A stretch of 64,000 nucleotides of DNA from an uncultured Sutterella sp. Its GTDB lineage: Bacteria; Pseudomonadota; Gammaproteobacteria; Burkholderiales; Burkholderiaceae_F. Below are positions 1 to 7,602 of this stretch, piece after piece. The translations under genes were made by a program, and so were the position numbers. The notes under the pieces are model-generated. The model made no database searches. It was not told the origin of the DNA and worked only from the letters and a program-made list of their open reading frames with translations. The stretch is from the NCBI GenBank assembly GCA_905202595.1, contig CAJKSP010000001.1, positions 62,001 to 126,000 of the forward strand, in the 5' to 3' direction. Positions within the stretch are counted from its first letter, which is position 1, and each line of letters opens with the position of its first letter.

Positions 1-1
1 T

Positions 2-544
2 GCGGCTGCCTACTTCTATATGGGAGGCCCCAAACCTATCGCCTATACCCCCTTCAGCGAACTGCTTGTTCTTATTTTTTTTGGATTTACAGCTGTCTGC
101 GGGACTTTCTATTTGCAAGCAGGCTTCATAAGTTTCAATGCAGCCCTGCTGGGCGCAGCACTTGGCTGCATGGCTGCAGCAGTGTTGGCCGTCAATAATT
201 TCCGCGACCGTGAACATGACGCCAGCATCGGCCGCCGCACACTTGCCGTATTGCTTCCTGAAAAAGCAACCCTGAGGCTTTTTGAAACTCTTATTACGCT
301 GCCATACTTTCTCATTGCTGCAATGGTTGTCCGCGATATGAGCTACTGGCCTTATTTCCTTGTCATGGCAAGCTTTCCAGATTGCATGAAACTACCTGAT
401 CAGCTACGCCGACTTCATCATGAAGAGCTGAATGCCGTCATGTTTGGCTGCGTCAAGCTAGAAGTAAAATTTTCGATGCTCTTTACGATTGGTGCGCTGA
501 TTCAAGCACTGCTTGTGCTACTTACTGTTCAGCAACTGCTCTGA
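2..544 (+). CDS. menA: 1,4-dihydroxy-2-naphthoate polyprenyltransferase, C-terminal part
   Basis: Membrane prenyltransferase of the UbiA superfamily that attaches the isoprenoid tail to 1,4-dihydroxy-2-naphthoate, giving demethylmenaquinone. Only the last 180 codons are in the window; the reading frame is open to the left edge, so the start is missing. The visible part begins with YMGGPKP, the counterpart of the family's YTGGP motif. It continues through several hydrophobic segments and carries NNFRDREHDASIGRRTLAV, matching the second Asp-rich motif of MenA (NNxRDxxxDxxxGKRTLAV), which binds Mg and diphosphate. With ubiE further right, this supports a menaquinone-based respiratory chain. A strong terminator follows directly. 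Confidence 0.88.
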   Translation, partial: AAAYFYMGGPKPIAYTPFSELLVLIFFGFTAVCGTFYLQAGFISFNAALLGAALGCMAAAVLAVNNFRDREHDASIGRRTLAVLLPEKATLRLFETLITLPYFLIAAMVVRDMSYWPYFLVMASFPDCMKLPDQLRRLHHEELNAVMFGCVKLEVKFSMLFTIGALIQALLVLLTVQQLL

Positions 545-566
545 AATAGATTCCAGCTACGTACTA

Positions 567-600
567 AAAAGCCGGAGAAGGCCTTACCTCTCCGGCTTTT
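567..600. terminator. Bidirectional terminator between menA and dolP
   Basis: Perfect 12-base inverted repeat (567-578 with 589-600) whose arms run from an A-run through AGCCGGAGA to the matching T-run. It separates the convergent menA (+) and dolP (-) genes and has T-runs on both strands, so it can stop transcription from either side. Confidence 0.85.
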
Positions 601-606
601 GATGTA

Positions 607-1269
607 TTAAGGATTCGTCTGTTCACTAGCAGAAGGAGATTGCAAATTCTTCAACCGACGTGCAACTTCTTCAGCAGATTCGATGGAGAAACAGGTCACT
701 ACTTTTTGAACGCCAGAGACTTGCGCGGCTGTCTGCGCAGTTGCAGCAGCTTCCTCACGAGTGACTAGCCCCATCAAGTACACAATGCCGCGATCAACTG
801 TCACCTTCATTTGATTGAGTGAAATCTGCCCATTACCAATGATCGCTGAGCGCACTTTCGCTGCAAGCATTGAATCAGAGAGCCGGGTAGTGACAGAAGT
901 TGGATCCATGACTGCTAGCTCATTAACCACTTCTGCTACATCGGCACTAACGCTAGCCACCTGCTGCGCCACCCGCCTATCCGACATGCTAGAAACTTCA
1001 CCAGAAAGCAAAACTCGACCTTCATAACTCGTGACGGTTATGTGGCTCTTCGCATTTGCCCCTAATGCTTGATTGATTTCATAAGACACGCGCCGCTCAA
1101 TTACTTCGTCACTCACAATCGTGCCAGCAGTTCGACGATCAGTCACGACTGTAGCGGTCGTCACAGCAGCTCCACCAATAAGGAGAGGCGCCATAACGCA
1201 ACCGGAAAGGAGCGGTGCACAAAGAATCATCGGCAACAGCAGCCGACCAGTGGAAAGCGTTGATTTCAT
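607..1269 (-). CDS. dolP: Dual-BON-domain outer-membrane lipoprotein (DolP/YraP type)
   Basis: Envelope lipoprotein of 220 residues. The N-terminus has a lipoprotein signal ending in LLSGC, with Cys24 as the lipidated residue. After it comes the family-typical stretch TVVTDRRTAGT, then two BON domains at about residues 50-120 and 130-205; the second contains the characteristic YLMGLVTREEA. In E. coli, DolP binds anionic phospholipid in the inner leaflet of the outer membrane and supports envelope integrity and BAM function. That role is taken from the family, not shown here. Length is close to the E. coli protein (191 aa) with a slightly longer tail. The gene is convergent with menA and lies 73 bases downstream of the CRP-like gene. 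Confidence 0.85.
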   Translation of the reverse strand: MKSTLSTGRLLLPMILCAPLLSGCVMAPLLIGGAAVTTATVVTDRRTAGTIVSDEVIERRVSYEINQALGANAKSHITVTSYEGRVLLSGEVSSMSDRRVAQQVASVSADVAEVVNELAVMDPTSVTTRLSDSMLAAKVRSAIIGNGQISLNQMKVTVDRGIVYLMGLVTREEAAATAQTAAQVSGVQKVVTCFSIESAEEVARRLKNLQSPSASEQTNP

Positions 1270-1342
1270 GGCGTGTCAAAGAAAACAACGGAACAACCGT
1301 TGAAGGGTCGAAAAGTTTATCACTGGGCCCCAAGCCCTCTAC

Positions 1343-2077
1343 TTAATCCGATAAGCCAAGTATGCCTTGCATGGCATGCCAGCTTCGAATCAGCCGATCG
1401 CGACGTAAAAGCAGCTTGTGTGAACGATAGCGAAGCACATCTTCTTCCTGCCAGCTGTTCAGCACCGTTCGCAACTTTTCAACGCTCGTGTCAACAATAC
1501 CAGCAACAACGCGCCGCGATGGTACGGTTGAAAGACGAATCCACTCCAACGATTCGTCGTAAAGCCTACTCTGAAAGAAAGGATCGCCCTGCATTTCGCA
1601 GAGCACGAAGAACACAGCTAAACGCTCTTCCAGAGAGGCCGTATGGTTGAGAAGAAGTCCATAACGGTCCGCCATTGCGCACAAGCTGGTGTAGTTCGTG
1701 ATTTCTCTCTGCCAATGAGCATTCTGATCGCAAATGCGCAAGAGCAGATCAGAATTGACCACAAGAACCTCTGCCGTCGTCATGCACCAGTGCCTACGAG
1801 GAATTCGATCGCTTAAATAGAGCGTCTCATAGCAACCGCAAAGTGAACCCGGTCCCCCTATTGATAGCAACAAAGGATCTTCATGGTGAGCATCCATCAT
1901 GGCTTTCACTATGAGGCCGCGCCGAACAAACATCAACTTAGGGAAAAAGCCCGGCGACTCGTAGAGGACTTCACCGCGCCTGAACGTAACTGCATGGCCC
2001 AAACCGTTCATTACGCCCGCCATCGATGGCGAAAGCTTGGGAGCAAACCAAGGAAAAACGGGAGTGTCTGAAGACAT
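1343..2077 (-). CDS. CRP/FNR-family transcriptional regulator
   Basis: Predicted 244-residue regulator with a degenerate cyclic-nucleotide-binding-like beta-barrel at about residues 15-125, containing the GEVLYE and FVRRGLIVKAMM stretches. A dimer helix follows, then a C-terminal helix-turn-helix near residues 180-230 (RLSTVPSRRVVAGIVDTSVEKLRTVL). The pattern is that of CRP/FNR proteins, but no FNR-type Cys cluster is evident at the N-terminus and the ligand cannot be read from sequence. Its promoter lies in the proposed origin region, where two short dyads (2090-2105 and 2108-2123) could be an autoregulatory site. Family call good; signal and targets unknown. Confidence 0.7.
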   Translation of the reverse strand: MSSDTPVFPWFAPKLSPSMAGVMNGLGHAVTFRRGEVLYESPGFFPKLMFVRRGLIVKAMMDAHHEDPLLLSIGGPGSLCGCYETLYLSDRIPRRHWCMTTAEVLVVNSDLLLRICDQNAHWQREITNYTSLCAMADRYGLLLNHTASLEERLAVFFVLCEMQGDPFFQSRLYDESLEWIRLSTVPSRRVVAGIVDTSVEKLRTVLNSWQEEDVLRYRSHKLLLRRDRLIRSWHAMQGILGLSD

Positions 2078-2089
2078 GACCGAGAGATG

Positions 2090-2123
2090 ACAACAAAAAT
2101 GTTGTTATTTTTGTGGACAAAAA
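2090..2123. promoter_or_regulatory. Two adjacent dyads upstream of the CRP-like gene
   Basis: ACAACAAAAATGTTGT (2090-2105, 6-base arms) and TTTTTGTGGACAAAAA (2108-2123, 7-base arms) sit 13-46 bases before the start of the minus-strand CRP/FNR-like gene. The second dyad overlaps a one-mismatch DnaA box. They may be an operator for the adjacent regulator or part of the origin; I cannot tell which. Confidence 0.35.
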
Positions 2124-2292
2124 GGTGGAACAACTTTACTGCTTCATCCTTGTTTTTGTGGATAACTTTCTTCTCTCGACGTAGGGTTCGTTTTCATCAA
2201 CACCCTGTGCAAGAAATTTCACGGGTTATCCCTGCGCTTATCCACAGAAAACAAAGAACAATATCTCTTTGTGATCTATAGAAAAATACTAG

Positions 2293-2365
2293 TTATCCAC
2301 AGCTTCGCTTCTTCCCTACTTACTACTAACTACTAATTAATAAAAAAGAATAGAAAAATAAGGGA
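2293..2365 (+). promoter_or_regulatory. DnaA box plus DnaA-trio-like run and AT-rich unwinding element
   Basis: Perfect box TTATCCACA (2293-2301), a 14-base spacer, then five CTA triplets (2316-2318, 2323-2325, 2326-2328, 2330-2332, 2333-2335), i.e. 3'-GAT-5' on the other strand. ATTAATAAAAAAGAATAG-like DNA follows. The order box, spacer, trios, AT-rich DNA is the arrangement described for DnaA-trio origins. Confidence 0.6.
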
Positions 2366-2702
2366 ATAAGTGATGCAAGGCGCCAAGCACCCCCAATTCT
2401 AGCTTGCGGTATAGCTGCTTCTAAACGCAGCTCAGATCTAGAACTCTCTGAACCAGTATCTCGAAGAGTGTGGATTGATTGTTGAAAACGCAGTTAAAAG
2501 GCGTGCGGTTTATGTGGATTATGTATGGATTCTTGCTGGATATATCTTGTATTTCAACAAGTTACAGATTTTTAAGAAAAGTTCCGTTCTGTGCAGAACT
2601 ACGGCGCGCAATATCTCGTCGAAGTCCAGCAGCCCTGTGCAAGAAGCTAAGTTAGAAAGTGCTGGCAACAGACGTGTTATAGCTTTTGTCGCAGGCTTGT
2701 CT

Positions 2703-3644
2703 TCAGACGATTTCGTTATGGATACCGAATGGAACAAGCACGCAAGGAATGCGAGTTTGCACGTCTTCAAGGTGACGAGTCTGATCGTCAAAGAAGATAT
2801 GAGGTCGTAGCGCTTCTAGGATGGGTTCCTTTGACAGTCCATCTAGCAAGAAGAGTTCAGCCGCCGTCATGCCGAAGCTTTTCAGAGAATTGATGAGGCG
2901 CTCCTCGCTTTGAGCTCCGCGAGATGTAACGATCGAAATGCGGATCGCAGGACGGAAATAGGGATCGTTTTTGCCGTGTAGTTCGTAATCAAGCTGTTGA
3001 AAAGCCGATAGTTTCTCAAAAAGATCCTGAAGAGGTCCGGCAGCAAGTGGCGTATTGGCCTTTTCAATTTCATGCTGCTCAAAGGCTGATAAACCTCCTC
3101 GTTGGTATTCACGTTCTGACTCGTCATCAGCGAGAACGCCGTCAAAGTCGAAAGCGATTCGTAGCGTGGGATCGCTCTCGAGTTCAGCTTGAGGCATAGG
3201 ATTGGGCAGTACCAGGCCTCCGGGGAGGCCTGCTTTAACGGCGCGCTCTACATTTTTCGCGTTGGCAGAAAGGAAGAGTGAAACCTTAAAGGCCTTGAGA
3301 AAGGGAAATGTAGATTGTCCAGAGGTGAATGCTCCTGCATTGATAGGCAGGCTGTAGTGTCGGCAGGAATTGAAGAAGCGGCGTGCTGTTTCTGGGGAGT
3401 TTCGCGAGAGTGCTACCACACGGAACGGCTTGCGGTCCGAAAAGAGCTTATTGAGCTCAAGGAGTCGCTTGACAAAAGGGAATGCCACGCCTGGCGTGAG
3501 TGGGTCATTTTGATGGGCGACCTGATAATCTCGGAAAGCCTGATAGCCTTTTTCTTCGAATAGTCGGTGTTCGCTCTCTAAATCAAAGAGGGCGCGGGAG
3601 GAAACTGCGACGACGAGCTGGTTGTCGGCTGATGGCTTCTTCAT
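2703..3644 (-). CDS. Cytosolic 5'-nucleotidase-like HAD protein
   Basis: Predicted 313-residue member of the cytosolic 5'-nucleotidase family (NT5C1-like, PF06189), which dephosphorylates nucleoside monophosphates. The N-terminus VAVSSRALFDLESE and the later HQNDPLTPGVAFPFVKRLL are typical of the family. The HAD motif IAFDFDGVLADDESE lies mid-protein and supplies the catalytic Asp pair; IVTSRGAQSE and FFDDQTRHLE correspond to later HAD motifs. The ATG at 3644 is chosen because it precedes the conserved region. A GTG at 3662 adds six residues but abuts the gyrB terminator hairpin. Neither start has a strong ribosome-binding site. The gene lies between gyrB and the proposed origin. Confidence 0.8.
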   Translation of the reverse strand: MKKPSADNQLVVAVSSRALFDLESEHRLFEEKGYQAFRDYQVAHQNDPLTPGVAFPFVKRLLELNKLFSDRKPFRVVALSRNSPETARRFFNSCRHYSLPINAGAFTSGQSTFPFLKAFKVSLFLSANAKNVERAVKAGLPGGLVLPNPMPQAELESDPTLRIAFDFDGVLADDESEREYQRGGLSAFEQHEIEKANTPLAAGPLQDLFEKLSAFQQLDYELHGKNDPYFRPAIRISIVTSRGAQSEERLINSLKSFGMTAAELFLLDGLSKEPILEALRPHIFFDDQTRHLEDVQTRIPCVLVPFGIHNEIV

Positions 3645-3669
3645 TGGGTATCCGAGATACACAGAAAAG

Positions 3670-3700
3670 CGGCCGCCTACGTCTGAAGCATAGGCGGCCG
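3670..3700 (-). terminator. Hairpin terminator after gyrB
   Basis: Perfect 10-base inverted repeat (3670-3679 with 3691-3700, arm CGGCCGCCTA). Read on the minus strand it is followed by CTTTTCTGT, a short T-run, nine bases after the gyrB stop codon. It is a weak to moderate terminator or processing hairpin. Confidence 0.6.
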
Positions 3701-3709
3701 AGTATGGGG

Positions 3710-6307
3710 TTAAGAATCAATGGTGGCGAAAAGAGCGTTGGCTTCGATAAAGTCGCGTCGCGGTTCTACAACATCACCCATCAGCATGGAGAAGATGCCG
3801 TCTGCGCTTGCTGCATCTTCAATGCGAACGCGCAGCATGCGCCGCACTTTAGGATCCATAGTAGTTTCCTTCAGTTGCTCAGGCGTCATTTCTCCCAGCC
3901 CCTTGTATCGTTGGCGAATGATGCCTTTTTCTGCTTGTTTAATAAGCCAGTTAACGGCTTCAGCAAAATTACGAACAGGCTGAGAAGCTCCAGCGCGCTT
4001 CACTACAGCACCGTCTCCGATGACGCCTTGAAGCATTCGTGCGCTTTCCTGAAGTTTGCGGTAGTCAGCTGAATATGTGAACTCAGGATGAATGGTGGTC
4101 GTTTTGTGATTGCCATGCTTGAGACGATGAATTTTTAGGAGGTGCTTTTCATTTTCTTCATCGTAAATAGCTTCTACCTTCACATTGGGATCGCGCATTT
4201 CTGCCTCAAGAGCTTTGGCGCTTTCTTCTGCCTTGAAGGTATTTTCAAGATTGATCGACGTTCCTGCGGCAATGGCTAGCAACGCACCGCGATCAATGGC
4301 GCCGCCAAGGCGTTGAATAACTGCGTCCGCAGCAAGATATTCATCCACCATCTCTTCAAGAGGCGTGCCACGTACGGAAACGCCTGCTTCAAGATCGGTT
4401 TTGTTCTTGAAGAGTTCAGCATCCTTCAGCGCCAGCTTGCGCAGATAGTCGGCCATTTCCTGCTCATCTTTAAGGAAGACGCCTTTGTCATTACGGTTGC
4501 GCTGCACTTTGTAGAGCGGAGGTTGCGCAATATAGACATAGCCGTTTTCAATAATTTGAGGCATTTGCCGATAAAAAAGCGTGAGCAGAAGCGTGCGGAT
4601 GTGCGCGCCGTCCACGTCCGCATCTGTCATGATGATGATGCGGTGATAGCGAAGTTTGGACAGATCGAAGTTTTTGCCAATGTTGGTGCCGAGTGCCAGC
4701 GTGAGCATGCGGATCTGTTCCGAGTCGAGAAGTTTATCCTGCGCTGCTTTTTCAACATTGAGAATCTTGCCTCGCAACGGCAGAATGGCTTGATATTGTG
4801 AATCTCGACCCTGCTTGGCAGAGCCGCCAGCCGAATCGCCCTCGACTAGAAACAGCTCAGAATAGGCGGGATTCTTTTCCCGGCAGTCAGCAAGTTTGCC
4901 TGGGAGGCCACCGCCGATAACGCTCTTGCGAGTCATGTCGCGGGCTTTGCGCGCCGCTTCACGTGCGCGGGCAGCCGACACAATTTTCTCGCAGATGATT
5001 TTGGCATCTTCAGGATTCTTTTCGAGGAAAAGCTCAAGTTCACGAGCTACCACTTCCTCAACTGCAGGGCGAACTTCGCTGGAAACGAGCTTATCTTTCG
5101 TTTGCGAACTGAACTTGGGCTGCGGCACTTTAACTGAGAGGATGCAAGTAAGGCCTTCGCGCATATCGTCCCCTTCGGGATCGACTTTGGCCTTTTTTGC
5201 AAGCTCATTTTTAGCAATATAGTTTTTCAGAACGCGAGTCATGGCCGCTCTCAGGCCAGTCACATGCGTGCCGCCGTCGCGTTGAGGAATATTGTTTGTA
5301 TAGGCAGTGAGCACCTCGTTGTAGCCATCTTGCCATTGCATGGCAATTTCAACTTCAACAGGAACATCGTTGCTGAGTACGGTTTCCTTTGCGTGGAAAA
5401 TCTTCTTGTGGAGGACATTCCTGCTTTGGTTCTTGAACTCAACAAAAGCGACAAGCCCCTTATCCGTTTTGAGGTGTGCTTCATGTCCAGTGCGCTGATC
5501 TGTAAGCGTGATAGCGACGCCGGAGTTTAAGAAGGAGAGTTCGCGCAGGCGCGAGAGCAGAGTGTCGTAATTAAACTCAGTGACTTGTTCGAAGATTGTC
5601 GTATCGGGCAGAAAATGCACTTCTGTGCCGCGCCGGTTGGTGCTCCCGAGAAGTTTCATCGGAGACACTTCGACAAGTTCACCACTCAGGGGATTCGTTT
5701 GCTTCTCAATGAGACGGTTTTGAACTTTTCCGCGAGCAAATTCTAGATAGCGCGCCTCGCCATCTCGGCGCACAGTCAGTCGGAGCCAAGTCGAAAGTGC
5801 ATTGACGCAGGAGACGCCGACGCCATGCAGACCGCCGGAAATCTTGTAGCCATTATTGTCAAATTTGCCGCCAGCATGTAATTCGGTCAATGCAATTTCC
5901 GCTGCGCTGCGTTTTGGTTCGTGCTTGTCATCCCATTTAATGGCAGTAGGAATGCCGCGACCATCATCAACGACGGACACGGAATTGTCCGTGTGAATCG
6001 TCACCTCAATGTGAGTGGCAAAACCTGCAAGGGCTTCATCGATAGAATTATCGACGACTTCGTAGACGAGATGATGCAGGCCAGAGCCATCAGCTGTATC
6101 GCCGATGTACATGCCCGGGCGCTTTCGAACAGCTTCAAGACCTTCAAGAATCTGAATACTCGTGGCGTTGTATGCGGACGCATCAGGCTTCGGCATATCG
6201 TCGAGATCGCGAATGCGCATAAGAGGTTCATGCGCGGACTCTGGCTGAGCGGCATCTTCAGCGGCGTTCATTTCCATGTTTGTGGTCTTGTTTTCCGTTT
6301 CGCTCAT
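3710..6307 (-). CDS. gyrB: DNA gyrase subunit B
   Basis: ATPase subunit of DNA gyrase, which introduces negative supercoils with GyrA. The GHKL ATPase motifs are visible: EVVDNSIDEA, DDGRGIP and GLHGVGVSCVNALS. The TOPRIM part has LVEGDSAGGSAKQGR, PLRGKILNVEKA and the metal-binding DADVDGAH. The C-terminus has RYKGLGEMTPEQLKETTMDP. Length is 865 residues, including the insert in the TOPRIM half that proteobacterial GyrB proteins carry. Relative to E. coli, the N-terminus is about 40 residues longer and acidic before the conserved SIQILEGLEAVRKRPGMYIGD. Internal Met codons at residues 11, 13 and 30 are alternative starts. It is third in the dnaA-dnaN-gyrB order. Confidence 0.97.
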   Translation of the reverse strand: MSETENKTTNMEMNAAEDAAQPESAHEPLMRIRDLDDMPKPDASAYNATSIQILEGLEAVRKRPGMYIGDTADGSGLHHLVYEVVDNSIDEALAGFATHIEVTIHTDNSVSVVDDGRGIPTAIKWDDKHEPKRSAAEIALTELHAGGKFDNNGYKISGGLHGVGVSCVNALSTWLRLTVRRDGEARYLEFARGKVQNRLIEKQTNPLSGELVEVSPMKLLGSTNRRGTEVHFLPDTTIFEQVTEFNYDTLLSRLRELSFLNSGVAITLTDQRTGHEAHLKTDKGLVAFVEFKNQSRNVLHKKIFHAKETVLSNDVPVEVEIAMQWQDGYNEVLTAYTNNIPQRDGGTHVTGLRAAMTRVLKNYIAKNELAKKAKVDPEGDDMREGLTCILSVKVPQPKFSSQTKDKLVSSEVRPAVEEVVARELELFLEKNPEDAKIICEKIVSAARAREAARKARDMTRKSVIGGGLPGKLADCREKNPAYSELFLVEGDSAGGSAKQGRDSQYQAILPLRGKILNVEKAAQDKLLDSEQIRMLTLALGTNIGKNFDLSKLRYHRIIIMTDADVDGAHIRTLLLTLFYRQMPQIIENGYVYIAQPPLYKVQRNRNDKGVFLKDEQEMADYLRKLALKDAELFKNKTDLEAGVSVRGTPLEEMVDEYLAADAVIQRLGGAIDRGALLAIAAGTSINLENTFKAEESAKALEAEMRDPNVKVEAIYDEENEKHLLKIHRLKHGNHKTTTIHPEFTYSADYRKLQESARMLQGVIGDGAVVKRAGASQPVRNFAEAVNWLIKQAEKGIIRQRYKGLGEMTPEQLKETTMDPKVRRMLRVRIEDAASADGIFSMLMGDVVEPRRDFIEANALFATIDS

Positions 6308-6451
6308 AGCTTCTACAAAAGAAAAAAAGGATGTTGTGACTGCTCTAGACAGTCTGCGGCCCTGTGGGCTGAACAGGACCGACTTTCCTTGACGCAGCGA
6401 GTTTCCTCACGAAGGCCAAATTCGATGTCGACGACGAGATGAGGCCTGGCC

Positions 6452-7570
6452 TTAGATGCGCATCGGCATGATGACGTAGCGGAAGTTCATGGATTCCGGC
6501 ATCGTCACCAAAACGCTTTTTGGCGTTGCTGCAAAATAGAACATGACTTCAGAGTTCTTAAGGTTCGACAGTACGTCGAGCACGTAAGTGATGTTGAAGC
6601 CGATGTCGAGTTCTGGCCACTTCCAATCGATACTCAAATTCTGGTTGGCCTCTTCCTGTTCGGCATTCGTTCCCTGAATTTGCAAGTGATTTTCGGCGAG
6701 TAGCCAGCGCACGCCATGGAATTTTTCGTTAGTCAGAATCTGAACTCGACGCAATGCTGCAAGGAGCGCTTCTCGATTGATGGCGACCGGTTGCGGATTG
6801 GTCTCTGGCGTTGGCATAACGCGCTTGTAGTCAGGGAAATTTCCGTCAATGAGTTTGCTGAGAAACTCAATGCCGAGAAATTCAAAAGCGCATTGAGTAT
6901 TCGAAAGCTTAACGGTGATGGCCGTATCGTCTTCGGGCAGGATGCGTAGAAGTTCTCGCACGGTCTTGCGCGGCAGAATCGCTTTGACAGGTTTTTCGAT
7001 GTTGAGGCTGTCTACCGTTGTATCGCAATAGGCCAGACGATGGGTATCCGTAGCGACGCAGCGTAACTCGTTTTTTTCTGCTTCAAAGAGTGCACCGTTG
7101 AGGTAGTAGCGGATGTCGTGGTTGGCCATGGCAAAGCTGGTCATGGCTAAAAGGTAGCGCAGGCTCTTAGCAGGGGTGACGAAAGTAGCCAGCCAATCGG
7201 CACCACGGATCACAGGGAAGTCCCGTGCTGGCAACGTTTGCATGGCAAATTGTCCGCTCGGGCAGGAAAGCAATGCTCGACCGTCGTCTTCCACATCAAT
7301 CTCAACAGCATCCGATCCTTTTAGATTGTTAAGGATGTCTGAGAGCTTTTGCGCTGAGATGGTGAAATTGCCTTTGGAATCGGTTGAGCCCACGCTTGCA
7401 CTGGTGCGGATCTGAATATCAAGATCCGTCGTGGAGAATGTGACGTTCTCGCCGTCCTGCTCGAACAGGATGTTGCTCACAACGGGCAGACTTTGGTTGC
7501 GCTCAACGATGCCCGAAACGGTTTTGACGGGCTTTAGTAGCGCGTCGCAGGTACAGCTGATGTGCTTCAT
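6452..7570 (-). CDS. dnaN: DNA polymerase III beta sliding clamp
   Basis: Encodes the ring-shaped clamp (372 residues) that tethers DNA polymerase III to DNA. The three-fold clamp architecture is recognisable from VVSNILFEQDGENVTFSTTDLDI near residue 30, LPARDFPVIR near 115, ATDTHRLAYCD near 175 and the C-terminal MNFRYVIMPMRI, which ends like other clamps and forms part of the peptide-binding groove. The length equals the family norm. It starts 32 bases after dnaA, so the two are probably cotranscribed. The 144-base gap to gyrB is long enough for a separate promoter, but none is obvious. Confidence 0.97.
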   Translation of the reverse strand: MKHISCTCDALLKPVKTVSGIVERNQSLPVVSNILFEQDGENVTFSTTDLDIQIRTSASVGSTDSKGNFTISAQKLSDILNNLKGSDAVEIDVEDDGRALLSCPSGQFAMQTLPARDFPVIRGADWLATFVTPAKSLRYLLAMTSFAMANHDIRYYLNGALFEAEKNELRCVATDTHRLAYCDTTVDSLNIEKPVKAILPRKTVRELLRILPEDDTAITVKLSNTQCAFEFLGIEFLSKLIDGNFPDYKRVMPTPETNPQPVAINREALLAALRRVQILTNEKFHGVRWLLAENHLQIQGTNAEQEEANQNLSIDWKWPELDIGFNITYVLDVLSNLKNSEVMFYFAATPKSVLVTMPESMNFRYVIMPMRI

Positions 7571-7602
7571 GCTCTCTCAATCAGTTAAAGGAATTCTGAA
7601 AC

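Larger units (their letters stand above)
2078..2702. other. oriC: Candidate chromosomal replication origin (oriC)
   Basis: A 625-base gap without a convincing gene. It holds three perfect DnaA boxes (2157-2165 minus, 2238-2246 plus, 2293-2301 plus), a one-mismatch box (2112-2120 minus) and weaker boxes at 2226-2234 and 2514-2522. Right of the box at 2293 lies a CTA-rich run (2316-2335) and then an A/T-only-like stretch to about 2365, the layout of the bacterial basal unwinding system. By hand tally the plus strand is C-rich left of the gap and G-rich right of it, although the flanking genes compared are all on the minus strand. This is what a replication origin would give. Not proven without a whole-genome skew plot. 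Confidence 0.72.

Noticed and set aside
2475..2810. Open frame of 111 codons on the plus strand in the origin gap
   Set aside because: It overlaps the 3' end of the nucleotidase gene on the opposite strand and shows no family features or ribosome-binding site.
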